A stretch of 43,572 bases of DNA from Candidatus Omnitrophota bacterium (GCA_023247035.1 JAHFHG010000014.1:1-43572); one strand, 5' to 3'. Positions 13,108 to 23,345 are shown, numbered from the stretch's first letter. Notes: generated by a model not told the origin, from the sequence alone. Numbers and translations are program-made.

Positions 13108-13302
13108 AAACGCCTCCTCTTCCGTTCTCACCCCAGCGGCCTATTGCAGCATCTGCAATGGGCCGTTTTGTTTAATGGCAAGCAAATCTCAAAATCCAAA
13201 CAATCATGGTGACGCCGCCTCGATTTTCTCGTTTACAAACCGGCTAAAATAAAAATTACTTTACTTGGCTCTGGAAAAAGCCGATATGTTTTAAGCCATT
13301 CA

Positions 13303-16300
13303 ATGAAAACACGTTATATAAAAAGTACGGCACTTTTTACGGGGGTTTTTTTTCTAAATTCCTTGCTTTACCCGTCGTCCGCCCTGAGCTGGTCTTTTTC
13401 CCTCCCCAAACCTTTGCCGGGCGAGAATATGAGCATTCCTATTTCCGGAAGCACGGTAAGGATTAAAGGCCTGACCCATCAAGCCAATAAAGTGACGCTC
13501 AACGGGCGGGAGGTCAGGATTCAGCCGGACGGTTCTTTTGCGGAAGAAATCATAATCCCCATCGGGGAAACGGAACTCGCCGTTCAGGTGAGCGATCCGC
13601 AAGGAAAAATCCGCCAATACGCCAAAAAAATCAAGGCCAAAGAGAATAGTTTTTTCCTGGCCGGGATTGCGGACGGGACATTCAATTTTTCGGATTCCAG
13701 CCAGGGCTTCCGCCTCGAACGCGACGGCAATCACTATAAAAATGGGTTCGAACCGGACGGCAAAATCTCGTATTACCTGACCGGCAAACTCCAGGGAAAA
13801 TACCTTTTCAAATCTGCGCTCGATACCAAAAAATCCACGCAGGATAAACTTTTCACTTTTATCGATCCGGACAAGTACTACCCGATCTACGGAGATCATT
13901 CAACCGTGGTTTATGACGTCAACAGCCAAGGAAAATTTTACGGGCTTTTTGAATGGGATAAATCCGGAGCGGTTTGGGGGAATTATCAAACGCAAATCGG
14001 CGAAGATGAATCCCAGCTTCTGACTTACAACCGCACACTCTACGGGGCCAAGGTCCATTTGGAAACTCCCAAGCGGACAGTTTATGGAGATCCGGTGGCC
14101 AAGGCTACGGCCTTTATCGCGGAGGCCAATCAGAGACAGGGCCACAGCGAGCTTCTGGCGACCGGCGGATCGCTCTATTATTTGAGGCACCGGAATCTCG
14201 TGGAAGGCAGCGAGCAGGTGCGTATTGAAGTTCGCGACAAAACATCCGGAAGGGTCATCAGTTCCACTCCGCAAGCTCAGGATACCGATTACGAAATCAA
14301 ATACGACGAAGGGCGGATTTTGTTTCGACGGCCCGTTTTTTCGATAGCGGCTTCAGGCACTCTTATCAGCGCCAGCGTTCTTGAAGGCAATCCTGTTTAT
14401 GTCGTGGCCAATTATGAATACGCAGCCCAGGAGACCTTCCCCTTTTTTCACGAGGATCTGGACAACCGCGCGGGCGGGCTGCGGATTTCCCGGCATCTCG
14501 GGGACCATCTTCGCGCAGGCTTGACTTATGTTCAGGAACAACGGGATGAAAAAAATCACCGGATGGTGGGCGGCGATACCACAGTCAAGATCGGCAATTT
14601 TACGAAAGTCACGGCTGAGATCGCCAAATCGGAAGCCCGGACGGCCAATTCCTATTCTTCCTACAACGGCGGATATGATTATGCGGAGGTCGTCACGGGA
14701 AATAATCTGGGCCAAGGTACGGCCAGCCGCATTGAGGCCAACACCTCGATTGGGGAATATTTTGGAAAGGAAAAGGGATACCTCGATCTTTCCGGTTACT
14801 GGCTGCGGGTCGACCACAATTATGCGGCCACGGATTCGCTTTTCGAAGCCGGCAGCCGGAAATACGGGCTGGATCTTTCGCATCAGCTCGGCAAATCCGA
14901 TAAGATCAAGTTCCGGTACGAAAAAGGGGAAATCGAGAAAAACGGGAACAATCCTGTTGTCAAAAACCAACTGCAGGCCAAGAGCCTGGAAAATTTCACG
15001 GCGCAGTGGAGCCGGCTTTGGAATAAATTCACGTTTACCACGGAATACCTTTATCGGGATGAGCGTGAATCGTTAAGCCGGATCCGCGACACCGGCAAGG
15101 GGCACGTGGTGGGGCATTTGATCGGGCACAGAATTTTGTATGATCTCAATGAGAAAACCGCTCTTTCCCTTGGACAGCAGCTCGGAATCACCGACTTGAA
15201 CGACTCCTTCACGACTTTGGGGATAAGAAGAAAAATCAGCGACAGCGTTTTTGTCCACGCTCAAGTCGGCGCCGGGCCCATGGGAAATTCAGTTCTCGCG
15301 GGCTTCGAAAAAGTCGTGGATTCAAAAAACAGCCGCTATATGAATTACACGCTCAGCCGCTCGGAGATCGACGGCCGGACTTCGATCACCTCTTTCGGCT
15401 CGAATACCGCCATTTCCGAGACCGCGACTTTACGCCGCGAGCGGCAGTTTGTCACAAGCGATGAGCGGGGCGTGTATGCCGGCAATCTTATCGGCTACGA
15501 AAATCAAATCACGCCTGAGCTTGCTTTCGATGCGACGTATCAGAGAAGGGACGAGAAGCAGCATCCTTTTACGATCACGGATTCCGAAGCGCGCGACGCC
15601 ACCACCGCAAGGATTTCCTATATCAAGCCGGACCGGTATAAAATTTTTTCCAGGGCCGAGCACCGCTTGAATACCGATAATTTATGGCAGATCGTCCTGG
15701 ACAATCAGGGGGAAGTCAAACTCACCCAGGATTTGTTTCTGTTCGGCGAATACGAATATTCCAAATTCCGCAAGGATCTTTCCCGGATTGATAAAAAGCA
15801 GGTCGGCCTCGCCTTCCGCCCCGTGAATTTCGACTGGTTTAACGCCCTGGCTAAATATATCCGTTTTGACGACGACCGGCCCCGGAACCTGACCAGCGCG
15901 GACGGCGGATTCACCCAAATGCAATCCCAAAGCGACCTGATTGCCGGCGAGTATGCCCTGGATTTGCCTTTCCGGTTTCAATTTGTCCAGAAATTAGCCT
16001 ATAAAGATCAGGAAATTTTGGAGGCTAATACTACGAATACGATCCAAACTCCAAGAAACAACAAGGCCTTTCTGTGGATTCACAGGCTCAATTATCATCT
16101 GACCCGCCGAATTGACGTCGCCGCCGAATACCGTCACCTGCGGCAGCGCGGTTCCGCTCCCAATAATAAGGAAGCAGGCATTCTTCTGGAGGTGAGCTGC
16201 CAAATTATAAAAAATATTGCCCTCGGGCTGGGTTTTAACTTTACTTCTTTCACGGATAATCTGCTGGCCCAAGGCGATCTCACGAAGGATCACTCGAGTG

Positions 16301-16338
16301 GAAAAGGCTTTTTCCTCAGACTCCAAGGGAAATATTAA
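13303..16338 (+). CDS. Large outer-membrane beta-barrel-type protein
   Basis: Signal peptide, N-terminal Ig-like segment, ISYYLTGKLQGKYLFKSALDTKK...IDPDKYYPIYGDHSTVVYDVNSQGKFYGLFEWDKSGAVWGNYQT..YNRTLYGAKVHLET; long alternating amphipathic strands; C-terminal ...FFLRLQGKY with terminal aromatic. Confidence 0.75.
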   Translation: MKTRYIKSTALFTGVFFLNSLLYPSSALSWSFSLPKPLPGENMSIPISGSTVRIKGLTHQANKVTLNGREVRIQPDGSFAEEIIIPIGETELAVQVSDPQGKIRQYAKKIKAKENSFFLAGIADGTFNFSDSSQGFRLERDGNHYKNGFEPDGKISYYLTGKLQGKYLFKSALDTKKSTQDKLFTFIDPDKYYPIYGDHSTVVYDVNSQGKFYGLFEWDKSGAVWGNYQTQIGEDESQLLTYNRTLYGAKVHLETPKRTVYGDPVAKATAFIAEANQRQGHSELLATGGSLYYLRHRNLVEGSEQVRIEVRDKTSGRVISSTPQAQDTDYEIKYDEGRILFRRPVFSIAASGTLISASVLEGNPVYVVANYEYAAQETFPFFHEDLDNRAGGLRISRHLGDHLRAGLTYVQEQRDEKNHRMVGGDTTVKIGNFTKVTAEIAKSEARTANSYSSYNGGYDYAEVVTGNNLGQGTASRIEANTSIGEYFGKEKGYLDLSGYWLRVDHNYAATDSLFEAGSRKYGLDLSHQLGKSDKIKFRYEKGEIEKNGNNPVVKNQLQAKSLENFTAQWSRLWNKFTFTTEYLYRDERESLSRIRDTGKGHVVGHLIGHRILYDLNEKTALSLGQQLGITDLNDSFTTLGIRRKISDSVFVHAQVGAGPMGNSVLAGFEKVVDSKNSRYMNYTLSRSEIDGRTSITSFGSNTAISETATLRRERQFVTSDERGVYAGNLIGYENQITPELAFDATYQRRDEKQHPFTITDSEARDATTARISYIKPDRYKIFSRAEHRLNTDNLWQIVLDNQGEVKLTQDLFLFGEYEYSKFRKDLSRIDKKQVGLAFRPVNFDWFNALAKYIRFDDDRPRNLTSADGGFTQMQSQSDLIAGEYALDLPFRFQFVQKLAYKDQEILEANTTNTIQTPRNNKAFLWIHRLNYHLTRRIDVAAEYRHLRQRGSAPNNKEAGILLEVSCQIIKNIALGLGFNFTSFTDNLLAQGDLTKDHSSGKGFFLRLQGKY

Positions 16339-16345
16339 TTCTCAG

Positions 16346-18223
16346 ATGCCGGCTTGTTCTTGTAAGTTTTTTCGTTTGGCCGCAGCTCTTTTTTTCGCTG
16401 TCTCGCTATCCTTTTCTCCCCTTTCCGCTTTCGCTGAACTGCGAAATGGAATGGACGCCGATGTCGTCATCGGCCAGCCGAATTTTGTCACCAATTCTCC
16501 CGGGACGACTCAAAGCAAGACGGACACGCTCCAGGGCGTGGCGACCGACGGAAAGCGGCTTATTATCGCCGACAACACGAACAACCGCGAGCTGCTATTT
16601 AATACGATTCCGAAAAATTCTTCCGCACCGGCGGATATCGTGATCGGGCAAACTAATTTTTCTTCCAACGGCGCCGGAACCGGAGCCGCCCAACTCAATT
16701 CTCCCCGCCTTGCCTATATCGACGGCAAAAGGCTTATCATTCCCGACTTCACCAACAACCGTGTTTTGATCTGGAATACAATCCCTGCCGTCAACGGGGT
16801 TCAAGCCGATATTGCTGTGGGACAGCCTGATCTTTCAACAACCGCAGCCGGCGCCGGACTCGCCAATTTGTCGGGCCCTATTGCAGTCGCTTCAGACGGC
16901 AGGCGGCTTTTTGTGGCGGATGCCTTGAATTTCCGCATCCTGATCTGGAATTCTATTCCGGCCACAAATGGAGTTCCTGCGAATGTGCTGCTGGGAGAAA
17001 CGGGCGTGGCGGGCCAAGGTCCGGTTCGGTTTGCTTTGCCCGTCGCCGTTTTTTTTGACGGAAAGAATCTTTTTGTCTCGGATTTCAACAACAACAGAAT
17101 TTTGATTTGGAAATCACTGCCGGCGCAAAATCAAACCCCTGCCGATATTGTCCTCGGCCAGCCTGATTTTAACGGTTCGGCCGCCGGCACCTCAGCCCGT
17201 CACTTGTCGACGCCGGGCCAGATTTTTTCAGACGGCCGAAGTCTTTATGTCGCCGATCTCGGCAATAACCGTGTTCTGATCTGGAAAAAAATTCCGGAAT
17301 CGAATTTCGCGCCGGCCGATATCGTGCTCGGCCAGCCGGATTTTACGACCGGCACTGCGGGGCTCGGCCGCAATAAAATGGATGCGCCTACGTCGGTCGC
17401 CTCCGACGGCCAAAGGCTTTTTGTCGCCGAACAGAACAATCGGCGGCTTTTAATTTTTAATTTAGGCTCCGGTTCGGAAACAAAATTAGGCCCGCATTTT
17501 GAACAGGGCAAGAGCGTCGTAGGAAAAGTATTTGAAGACCGTGACGGAGACGGGTGGCAGGACAAGGACGAGAACGGAATCGACGGCGTGAGGATATTCT
17601 CGGATACGGGTATTTATGCGATCACCGACGAAGACGGAAAGTATCACTTCCCTTTTATTGAAACCGGCCAGCGCGTGCTGAAGGTTGACGAAAATACCTT
17701 GGGAGAAGGCGCCGTCCTCACCACCGAATCCCCCAGGAAAATCGTGGTCACGAAGGGAATGCTGACGAAAGTAAGTTTCGGGGTCCGGCTGCCTGATTAT
17801 AAATCATTCTTGCCTCAGGCGGCGGGCGGAAAAAAAGATAAAGACGCCCCCTTGCTGAAAATCGCCGTGTCTCAGGACGCCTCTGCTTTAAAGCCGAGGC
17901 TGTCGATCTCGGCGGAGCAGAAAAAAGAAAAGGCGCAGGCCGCCGATAGAAAAATTATCTTTACGATCGACTGCAATTATTTTCTGCTTATTCATCGGGC
18001 GGAACTAAAGTTATACGATGGCAATAAAAAACCGGTCCAAACGATCAATCTGCCGAGCCCGCTGCCTTTGAGATACGAGATGCCGCTTCCGCTGGGACGA
18101 TCCGCGGCGCGGTTGTGGAAGGATAAAGAAACGCGGGAAGACGTTTTTTATTATCAGCTTTCCGTCTTTGACAAGCGCGGCCGTGAGGACAGGACCGGCA
18201 TCGGCAGGATATCCTTACAATAA
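16346..18223 (+). CDS. Secreted NHL-like beta-propeller protein (about six repeats) with SdrD B-like Ca-binding domain
   Basis: Six repeats of '[PAD]IV[LI]GQ[PT][DN]F...SDG[RK]RLFVADxxNNR[VI]LIWN..P' then GKVFEDRDGDGWQDKDENGIDGVRIFSDTGIYAITDEDGKYHFPFIETGQRVLKVD. Starts 8 nt after the barrel gene stop. Confidence 0.8.
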   Translation: MPACSCKFFRLAAALFFAVSLSFSPLSAFAELRNGMDADVVIGQPNFVTNSPGTTQSKTDTLQGVATDGKRLIIADNTNNRELLFNTIPKNSSAPADIVIGQTNFSSNGAGTGAAQLNSPRLAYIDGKRLIIPDFTNNRVLIWNTIPAVNGVQADIAVGQPDLSTTAAGAGLANLSGPIAVASDGRRLFVADALNFRILIWNSIPATNGVPANVLLGETGVAGQGPVRFALPVAVFFDGKNLFVSDFNNNRILIWKSLPAQNQTPADIVLGQPDFNGSAAGTSARHLSTPGQIFSDGRSLYVADLGNNRVLIWKKIPESNFAPADIVLGQPDFTTGTAGLGRNKMDAPTSVASDGQRLFVAEQNNRRLLIFNLGSGSETKLGPHFEQGKSVVGKVFEDRDGDGWQDKDENGIDGVRIFSDTGIYAITDEDGKYHFPFIETGQRVLKVDENTLGEGAVLTTESPRKIVVTKGMLTKVSFGVRLPDYKSFLPQAAGGKKDKDAPLLKIAVSQDASALKPRLSISAEQKKEKAQAADRKIIFTIDCNYFLLIHRAELKLYDGNKKPVQTINLPSPLPLRYEMPLPLGRSAARLWKDKETREDVFYYQLSVFDKRGREDRTGIGRISLQ

Positions 18224-18290
18224 AATTGTTACCTTCCGCTCCCTGACCTGCCCAGGCCAGAGAGCGCGAAGGTTAGAGTTGCCGTCTAAA

Positions 18291-18518
18291 TCAGGCGCAG
18301 CTCTTCTTGCAGCCCGGACATAATCCAAGGCAGCTGGCCAAAAGGACCAGCCCTGAAACACCGACCCCAACATAGACCATCCGCGTTAATGACGTTCCCA
18401 ATCCAAAAACTTTTTCGACCAAATTGATTCCCGCCGCTCCCACCAGGCCCCAATTTAAAGCGCCGATAATCGCAATCAATCCGAAAATGTTGCAAAGAAA
18501 GCAAGCTTTTTTGAGCAT
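18291..18518 (-). CDS. Small DUF378-family membrane protein
   Basis: IFGLIAIIGALNWGLVGAAGINLVEKVFG: DUF378 signature 'iGalNWgLvG'. Confidence 0.75.
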   Translation of the reverse strand: MLKKACFLCNIFGLIAIIGALNWGLVGAAGINLVEKVFGLGTSLTRMVYVGVGVSGLVLLASCLGLCPGCKKSCA

Positions 18519-18705
18519 ATCCCCTCCTCAGGTTCGATGTTAAGGGCTCAGGGAGTTTGGCTCCCCTCCTCCCTCTAGAAAATTAAGGTCACCTTGCATC
18601 ATCCGCCAAAAACCGGCGGATCCTTAAACCGGCCCCTTGGAAAAAGCTCCTAAGGATTCAGCCGTCTAGATCATCGGCCAAAAGGAAACGGAAGTGTACC
18701 GGAGT

Positions 18706-20838
18706 TTACAATAACGAATTTGCAGCGGCGGCAGCGAATGGAGATTTCGTCTCGGGGGTCTTCAGAGGCAGCGTGATATAAAAAGTTGCCCCTTTTCCCG
18801 CCTGGCTTTCAACCCGGATATTGCCCTTGTGCTTCTTGACGATCCCGTAACAAAGACTAAGCCCCAGCCCCGTCCCCTTTCCAATCTCTTTGGTCGTAAA
18901 AAAAGGCTCAAAAATCTGATTGTAATTTTCAGAGGCAATGCCTATCCCGTTGTCTTGCAAAGCGATCAGGAGGGAATCTTTATCAGGTTTTACCGAAACG
19001 GCAATTTCGCGGCCGTGATCGAGGGGTTCAAGGGCGTCCCGCGCGTTTTGAAAAAGATTCGTGAAAAGCTCGCGCATTTGGTCATGATCAACTTTGATCT
19101 GGATAAGATTTTTCGGGTAATTCCTCCGGATATTGATTCCCATTCGCTCAAAATCAAGGCGAAAATTGGCGATCATTTCATCGATGACGATGCAAAGATT
19201 TATCGGCTCCAAATTCAGGGGGCGCCGGCGCGCGAAGGTTAAAAGATCCTGCGCAATGCGGTGGCAGTGGGCAGCTCGTTTTTCGACAATCTTGAGCGAA
19301 TCGGAGGTCTGCGAATCCCGGTTGCCCTCAAGCAAACGCCGGGCGTGGCGCAGGATAACGATCAAGGAACTGTTCATCTCGTGGCTCAGGCCGGCAATGA
19401 ACTGGCCGATCGAAGCCAGCTTTTCGGATTCCAGGAGTTTTTCCTCAAGACGCTTGCATTCCCGCATATCCAAAGCCACACAAACGTATCCTTCCGTCCG
19501 GCGGTTTCGATCCTTCAGCGGCGCGCCGAGGAAAAGAACGGGGATTTCCATCCTATTTCTCGCCCAGTAGATCATTTCGACAGCCTGGGGCGGCGTGCCT
19601 GCATTCTGTTCCGCAAGGCTTTGAAGAAGTTCCTCTTCCTGGCGTTTTCCAAGAAAAAATCTTGCGGGCTTGCCCAGCAATTCCTTTTCCTGATAACCCA
19701 AAAGCGCGCACATACTTTCGTTGGCCATTTCGATTTTTCCTTCGGGCGAAATGACGGTAACGCTGTTGAGCATACTTTTAAGGACATCCTGCACATAAGA
19801 TTTCGTGACGGTCGTGGCTTTGAGCGCTTCCGCCATTGTGTTAAAAGATCGGGCCAGGTCGCCGATTTCATCGCGTCTCGATACCTCAACGCGGGCGGAC
19901 AAGTCGCCCTCCGCGATTTTTTTGGATCCTTGGACGAGCGCTTGAATGGGGCGCGTAATCCTGTACGATAAAAGCAAGCCCGCAAAAAGAGCCGCCGCCA
20001 GGATGACCCCTGTGATCAAGAATAAACGCCGCTGGAGGATACGATAAAAGGCGCGTTCCTTGTCCAGAGAACGGGCCAGAATGTAACTGGTTTCTGATCC
20101 TTCGCTAAACGGCACCTTCACGTGCAAATAATCCTCTCCTTCGACAGACGTGAGCACCACCTTGCGGAAGGGCGCCGATCCATCTGAATAATACTTTTGC
20201 TTTAACCCTTCAAATAAGGCTGCGGAATCCGCCATTGCGACCCATTTCTCCCCGGCATTGACGGCCACACGCGCATTGGCCATTTGCTCAAAGGTTCGTA
20301 TCGCGTCCGCATTCAAGACAAAGCCGCTCACCAGAACGCCCACGATGCCGTCTTCAAAGGCCAGAGGACTTAAGACCAGCTGGAGGACGGCTTCTTGAGT
20401 CGGCCAAATCCCTTGGAAAGGGTTTCCTTTTAAGGCTTCGCCAATAGCCGGCGCTTGGGCCATTCCGGAATCAAAAAAAGATTTTTCTCCAGCGCCTCCC
20501 AGGGATTTTCCTGAAGGATCAAGGATGAAAGTGAAATCGCTCTGCAGGTTTCGCCTTATGCTTTCCGCAATATGCTCAATCAGCGCCGGATCCAGATCGG
20601 AGGTGATCGCAAGAGCTTTCAGAAAAGGCGCCTGAGCCAGGAGTTGATTATTCTTCAAGAGCGTGCTGAGACGGAAATGATGGAAACGTTCCAGAACTCC
20701 CGCGGCGGTTTCAATGTCCCGGCGAATTTTCTCTTCAACCGCCCGGCGCGTCGCCCAGTCGACAATCGACATCACGGAGACCAGCAGCGCGGTGACAAGG
20801 ATGAAAATGCCAACTGAAATCTTATGCCCCAAACGCAT
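18706..20838 (-). CDS. Membrane sensor histidine kinase (sensor-HAMP-PAS-HisKA-HATPase)
   Basis: TM segments, HAMP (RITRPIQALVQGSKKIAEGDLSARVEVSRRDEIGDLARSFN), PAS (VISPEGKIEMANESMCALLGY), H-box SHEMNSSL, N/G boxes NLFQNARDAL, GIGIASENYNQIFEPFFTTKEIGKGTGLGLSLCYGIVKKHKG. Confidence 0.92.
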   Translation of the reverse strand: MRLGHKISVGIFILVTALLVSVMSIVDWATRRAVEEKIRRDIETAAGVLERFHHFRLSTLLKNNQLLAQAPFLKALAITSDLDPALIEHIAESIRRNLQSDFTFILDPSGKSLGGAGEKSFFDSGMAQAPAIGEALKGNPFQGIWPTQEAVLQLVLSPLAFEDGIVGVLVSGFVLNADAIRTFEQMANARVAVNAGEKWVAMADSAALFEGLKQKYYSDGSAPFRKVVLTSVEGEDYLHVKVPFSEGSETSYILARSLDKERAFYRILQRRLFLITGVILAAALFAGLLLSYRITRPIQALVQGSKKIAEGDLSARVEVSRRDEIGDLARSFNTMAEALKATTVTKSYVQDVLKSMLNSVTVISPEGKIEMANESMCALLGYQEKELLGKPARFFLGKRQEEELLQSLAEQNAGTPPQAVEMIYWARNRMEIPVLFLGAPLKDRNRRTEGYVCVALDMRECKRLEEKLLESEKLASIGQFIAGLSHEMNSSLIVILRHARRLLEGNRDSQTSDSLKIVEKRAAHCHRIAQDLLTFARRRPLNLEPINLCIVIDEMIANFRLDFERMGINIRRNYPKNLIQIKVDHDQMRELFTNLFQNARDALEPLDHGREIAVSVKPDKDSLLIALQDNGIGIASENYNQIFEPFFTTKEIGKGTGLGLSLCYGIVKKHKGNIRVESQAGKGATFYITLPLKTPETKSPFAAAAANSLL

Positions 20839-20858
20839 CGCTTGTTCCTTCCTAAGAT

Positions 20859-21272
20859 TTAGGGGGCCTCGGGATAAGCGCGCCGGCCTTCTGCGGAACG
20901 CCCGTGAGCGCGGCCCGCGGATCTTTTCGCTTCACGAATCTGCGCTGCAACCCTCGAAGCCTCTCTTAAAATTTCCTGGTTCAACCGGTCCGCTTCGGCC
21001 CGGTTCAAAGTTTTGTCCAATCCGTTGATATATAAGGCCAGCTCAAGCTGCGCAAAATAACGCTCCAGTTCTGCGGGATTGGAATCGGAGAGATTTCCCG
21101 GGCGTTTGCTGATGACGCTTTTAATATAAGAAGAGCCGTTCATTTCCGCCAAGGGTGCGGAAGCGCGGAAAAAAAGTGAGCTTAAAATGGCGAATCCGAT
21201 CCGGACGAGCGATTTTGCATACCTCTTCACTTTGAAGGTTTGCTCTTTAGCGAACCCTTCCGGCTGCTTCAT
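20859..21272 (-). CDS. Hypothetical protein
   Basis: Open frame with plausible signal/TM (SLVRIGFAILSSLFFRASAPLA); just upstream of the kinase on the same strand. Confidence 0.45.
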   Translation of the reverse strand: MKQPEGFAKEQTFKVKRYAKSLVRIGFAILSSLFFRASAPLAEMNGSSYIKSVISKRPGNLSDSNPAELERYFAQLELALYINGLDKTLNRAEADRLNQEILREASRVAAQIREAKRSAGRAHGRSAEGRRAYPEAP

Positions 21273-21606
21273 GCTGCGGATCCTTTCCCATTTTTTGCGG
21301 ATTTCTAATAATAATAAAGCTTAGTCGGCGGGATAAAGGAATTCAATTGCAAGTTTTGAAATTTGAGGCCCCAAAAGCGCGAAATCAGGACTCTTTTTTG
21401 AGATCCAAAAAAAGTCTGAACTCACGATAAATTAAGGACTAAAACCAAATGCCCGGCGACGGAGGGAAGCCTTTTGGGGCCTTCTTTAAGGCCGGCTCAA
21501 GCGGAGGCTTCGGCAACAGTTCTGCCAACTGCTTTTAATTGTGCGATCATCTCCATTTTTTCGCCTTTAAGAATCGCCTAGCTGAGATTCACTATGAATA
21601 TGCCTA

Positions 21607-22046
21607 TATAGTATCTGCCCTCATTAAGGAGATTTTTTTCATGTTGATGTATTTTTGTGGATAGGGGCGAAGCGGTTTCGAGGAAGAATGGCCATACCCT
21701 TGGACACGAAACTCTGGAAGCGATGCGAAGGACGGCTGTTCGGATGCAACAGCAAGGGCATGGTGTCGAGGATATCGCCTCGTGGATGCGGCTGCATCGT
21801 TCTTCGGTTTTTCGTTGGGTCGAGACGTACGGTCGCAAAGGGATCGAAGCCTTGATATCCAGGAAAGCGTCCGGAGCGCCGGGAGTGGGAGCAAGACCCT
21901 CAAAAAATTCGTCAAGGGCAAAAAGGGATGCCGCCCCAAATTCAACGCTCAAAAGCGCTCAGAGCCTTACGCGCTCCGCAAAAAAAACCTGAAAAAATAA
22001 AATCTTTCTTCGAAATAGAGTCCCCTTAATGAGGTCGGGCGCTATA
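21607..22046. mobile_element. IS630-like insertion sequence remnant/non-autonomous element with terminal inverted repeats
   Basis: Left TATAGTATCTGCCCTCATTAAGGAG (21607-21631) vs reverse complement of right end TATAGCGCCCGACCTCATTAAGGGG (22022-22046), 19/25 identical including CCTCATTAAGG; encloses a truncated HTH transposase N-terminus. Confidence 0.7.
21657..21992 (+). pseudogene. Truncated IS630-type transposase (N-terminal HTH only)
   Basis: GHETLEAMRRTAVRMQQQGHGVEDIASWMRLHRSSVFRWVETYGRKGIEALISRKASGAPG is HTH_29-like; sequence after this loses homology and no DDE catalytic domain follows before the right TIR. Confidence 0.7.
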
Positions 22047-22106
22047 CAAAACTTTTTTAAAAATTTTCTTGGCCTAAATCGCAAAGGCGATTATCATAAC
22101 CGCTCG

Positions 22107-23261
22107 ATGAGAAAAAAAATTCAAGGACGCAATCCGGCGGCGGACGATAAAAACCGCCGCAAGAGCGGCGAATACGGCGACGGTTTCCGCCACGGCTTCA
22201 AACCGCTTGAATCGCTCGACTTATCCCAAATCCATTCGATTGACGATCTCGTGCGCGGGATGTCGAAGACCTCTTTCGGCGGCCGCTCGGTCGGCGAGGC
22301 GGCGGATATCCTGGAAGCGATGGCCCTCGATCCCGAATGTTTCGTGATCCTCACTTTATCCGGCGCAATGACGGTCGCCAAACTGGGGCTCGTCGTCTGC
22401 GATATGATTGAGCGCGGAATGGTCCATGCCGTCATCAGTACGGGCGCGCTGATGGCGCACGGATTCGTCGAGGCTGCGGGCATGAAGCATTTCAAATATG
22501 AAGAAGGCATGGACGATCAGGCGCTCTACAAAGCCGGATACGACCGCATTTACGATACCCTCGAGCTGGAAAAAAATCTGGATGACGCGGAAGTGATTGT
22601 GACGCGCGTGCTGGACCGTATTGAGCGGAACACTGTCCTTTCAAGCCGCCTGGTGAATGAAAAACTCGGCGAATACCTTTCGAAAAACGTGAAAGGCCGC
22701 GGCGTGCTGCGAAGCGCTTATGAAAAAAAAGCACCGGTCTACGTGCCCGCCTTTACGGATTCGGAATTGGGGCTGGACGTTGGAGTTTACAACCGGCACG
22801 CCGTTTCGCAGAATGAAAAACCTTTTGCTTATAATCCCTTTCTCGATCTCGAACATTACACGGAAACCGTAAAGGCCCAGAAGAAATTAGGGATCTTCAC
22901 CATTGGCGGCGGGGTCCCGCGAAACTGGGCGCAGCAAGTCGGCCCTTACCTGGATATCATTGACCAGCGCCTCGGATTTGGCGGCGCCTTTAAACGTTTT
23001 CACTACGCGGTCAGGATCTGCCCCGAGCCCGTGCACTGGGGAGGCCTGTCCGGCTGCACTTACTCCGAAGGCGTTTCCTGGGGCAAGTTTGTTCCGAAAG
23101 AAGAAGGCGGAAGATGGTCTGAAGTGATGGCCGACGCCACCATTGCCTGGCCTTTAATCGTCAAAGCCGTCCTTGAACGGCTGGAAAATAAAAAGATCAA
23201 CAAGAAAATCCTTGAAGCGCCTTCCTCTCGCCCGACCCGGCGCAAAGCCGCTCTCACCTAA
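22107..23261 (+). CDS. Deoxyhypusine synthase-like protein
   Basis: SVGEAADILEAM...CFVILTLSGAMTVAKLGLVVCDMIERGMVHAVISTGALMAHGFVEAAG...FTIGGGVPRNW...EGVSWGKF (catalytic-Lys region conserved). Confidence 0.88.
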   Translation: MRKKIQGRNPAADDKNRRKSGEYGDGFRHGFKPLESLDLSQIHSIDDLVRGMSKTSFGGRSVGEAADILEAMALDPECFVILTLSGAMTVAKLGLVVCDMIERGMVHAVISTGALMAHGFVEAAGMKHFKYEEGMDDQALYKAGYDRIYDTLELEKNLDDAEVIVTRVLDRIERNTVLSSRLVNEKLGEYLSKNVKGRGVLRSAYEKKAPVYVPAFTDSELGLDVGVYNRHAVSQNEKPFAYNPFLDLEHYTETVKAQKKLGIFTIGGGVPRNWAQQVGPYLDIIDQRLGFGGAFKRFHYAVRICPEPVHWGGLSGCTYSEGVSWGKFVPKEEGGRWSEVMADATIAWPLIVKAVLERLENKKINKKILEAPSSRPTRRKAALT

Positions 23262-23345
23262 ATTTTCTCTTTAAAATCTGCGCGGAATATCAGCCGCAAG
23301 GCGTAGGATCTCGGTTCAATCCGAAGTAGGACAAAATCAAATTTT

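Noticed and set aside
14353-14970. 205-aa minus-strand ORF
   Set aside because: Antisense to the outer-membrane barrel gene, which has clear family motifs and a signal peptide.
16346-17480. DNA-level tandem repeat/CRISPR-like periodicity
   Set aside because: Periodicity is explained by six diverged protein-level propeller repeats; no near-identical repeats with unique spacers anywhere in the window, so no CRISPR array is called.
18541-18625. Hairpins GGGAG-TTTGG-CTCCC and ATCCGCC-AAAAACC-GGCGGAT as a riboswitch
   Set aside because: Simple intergenic stem-loops between the kinase and the DUF378 gene; no conserved riboswitch core recognised, more likely terminator/repeat.
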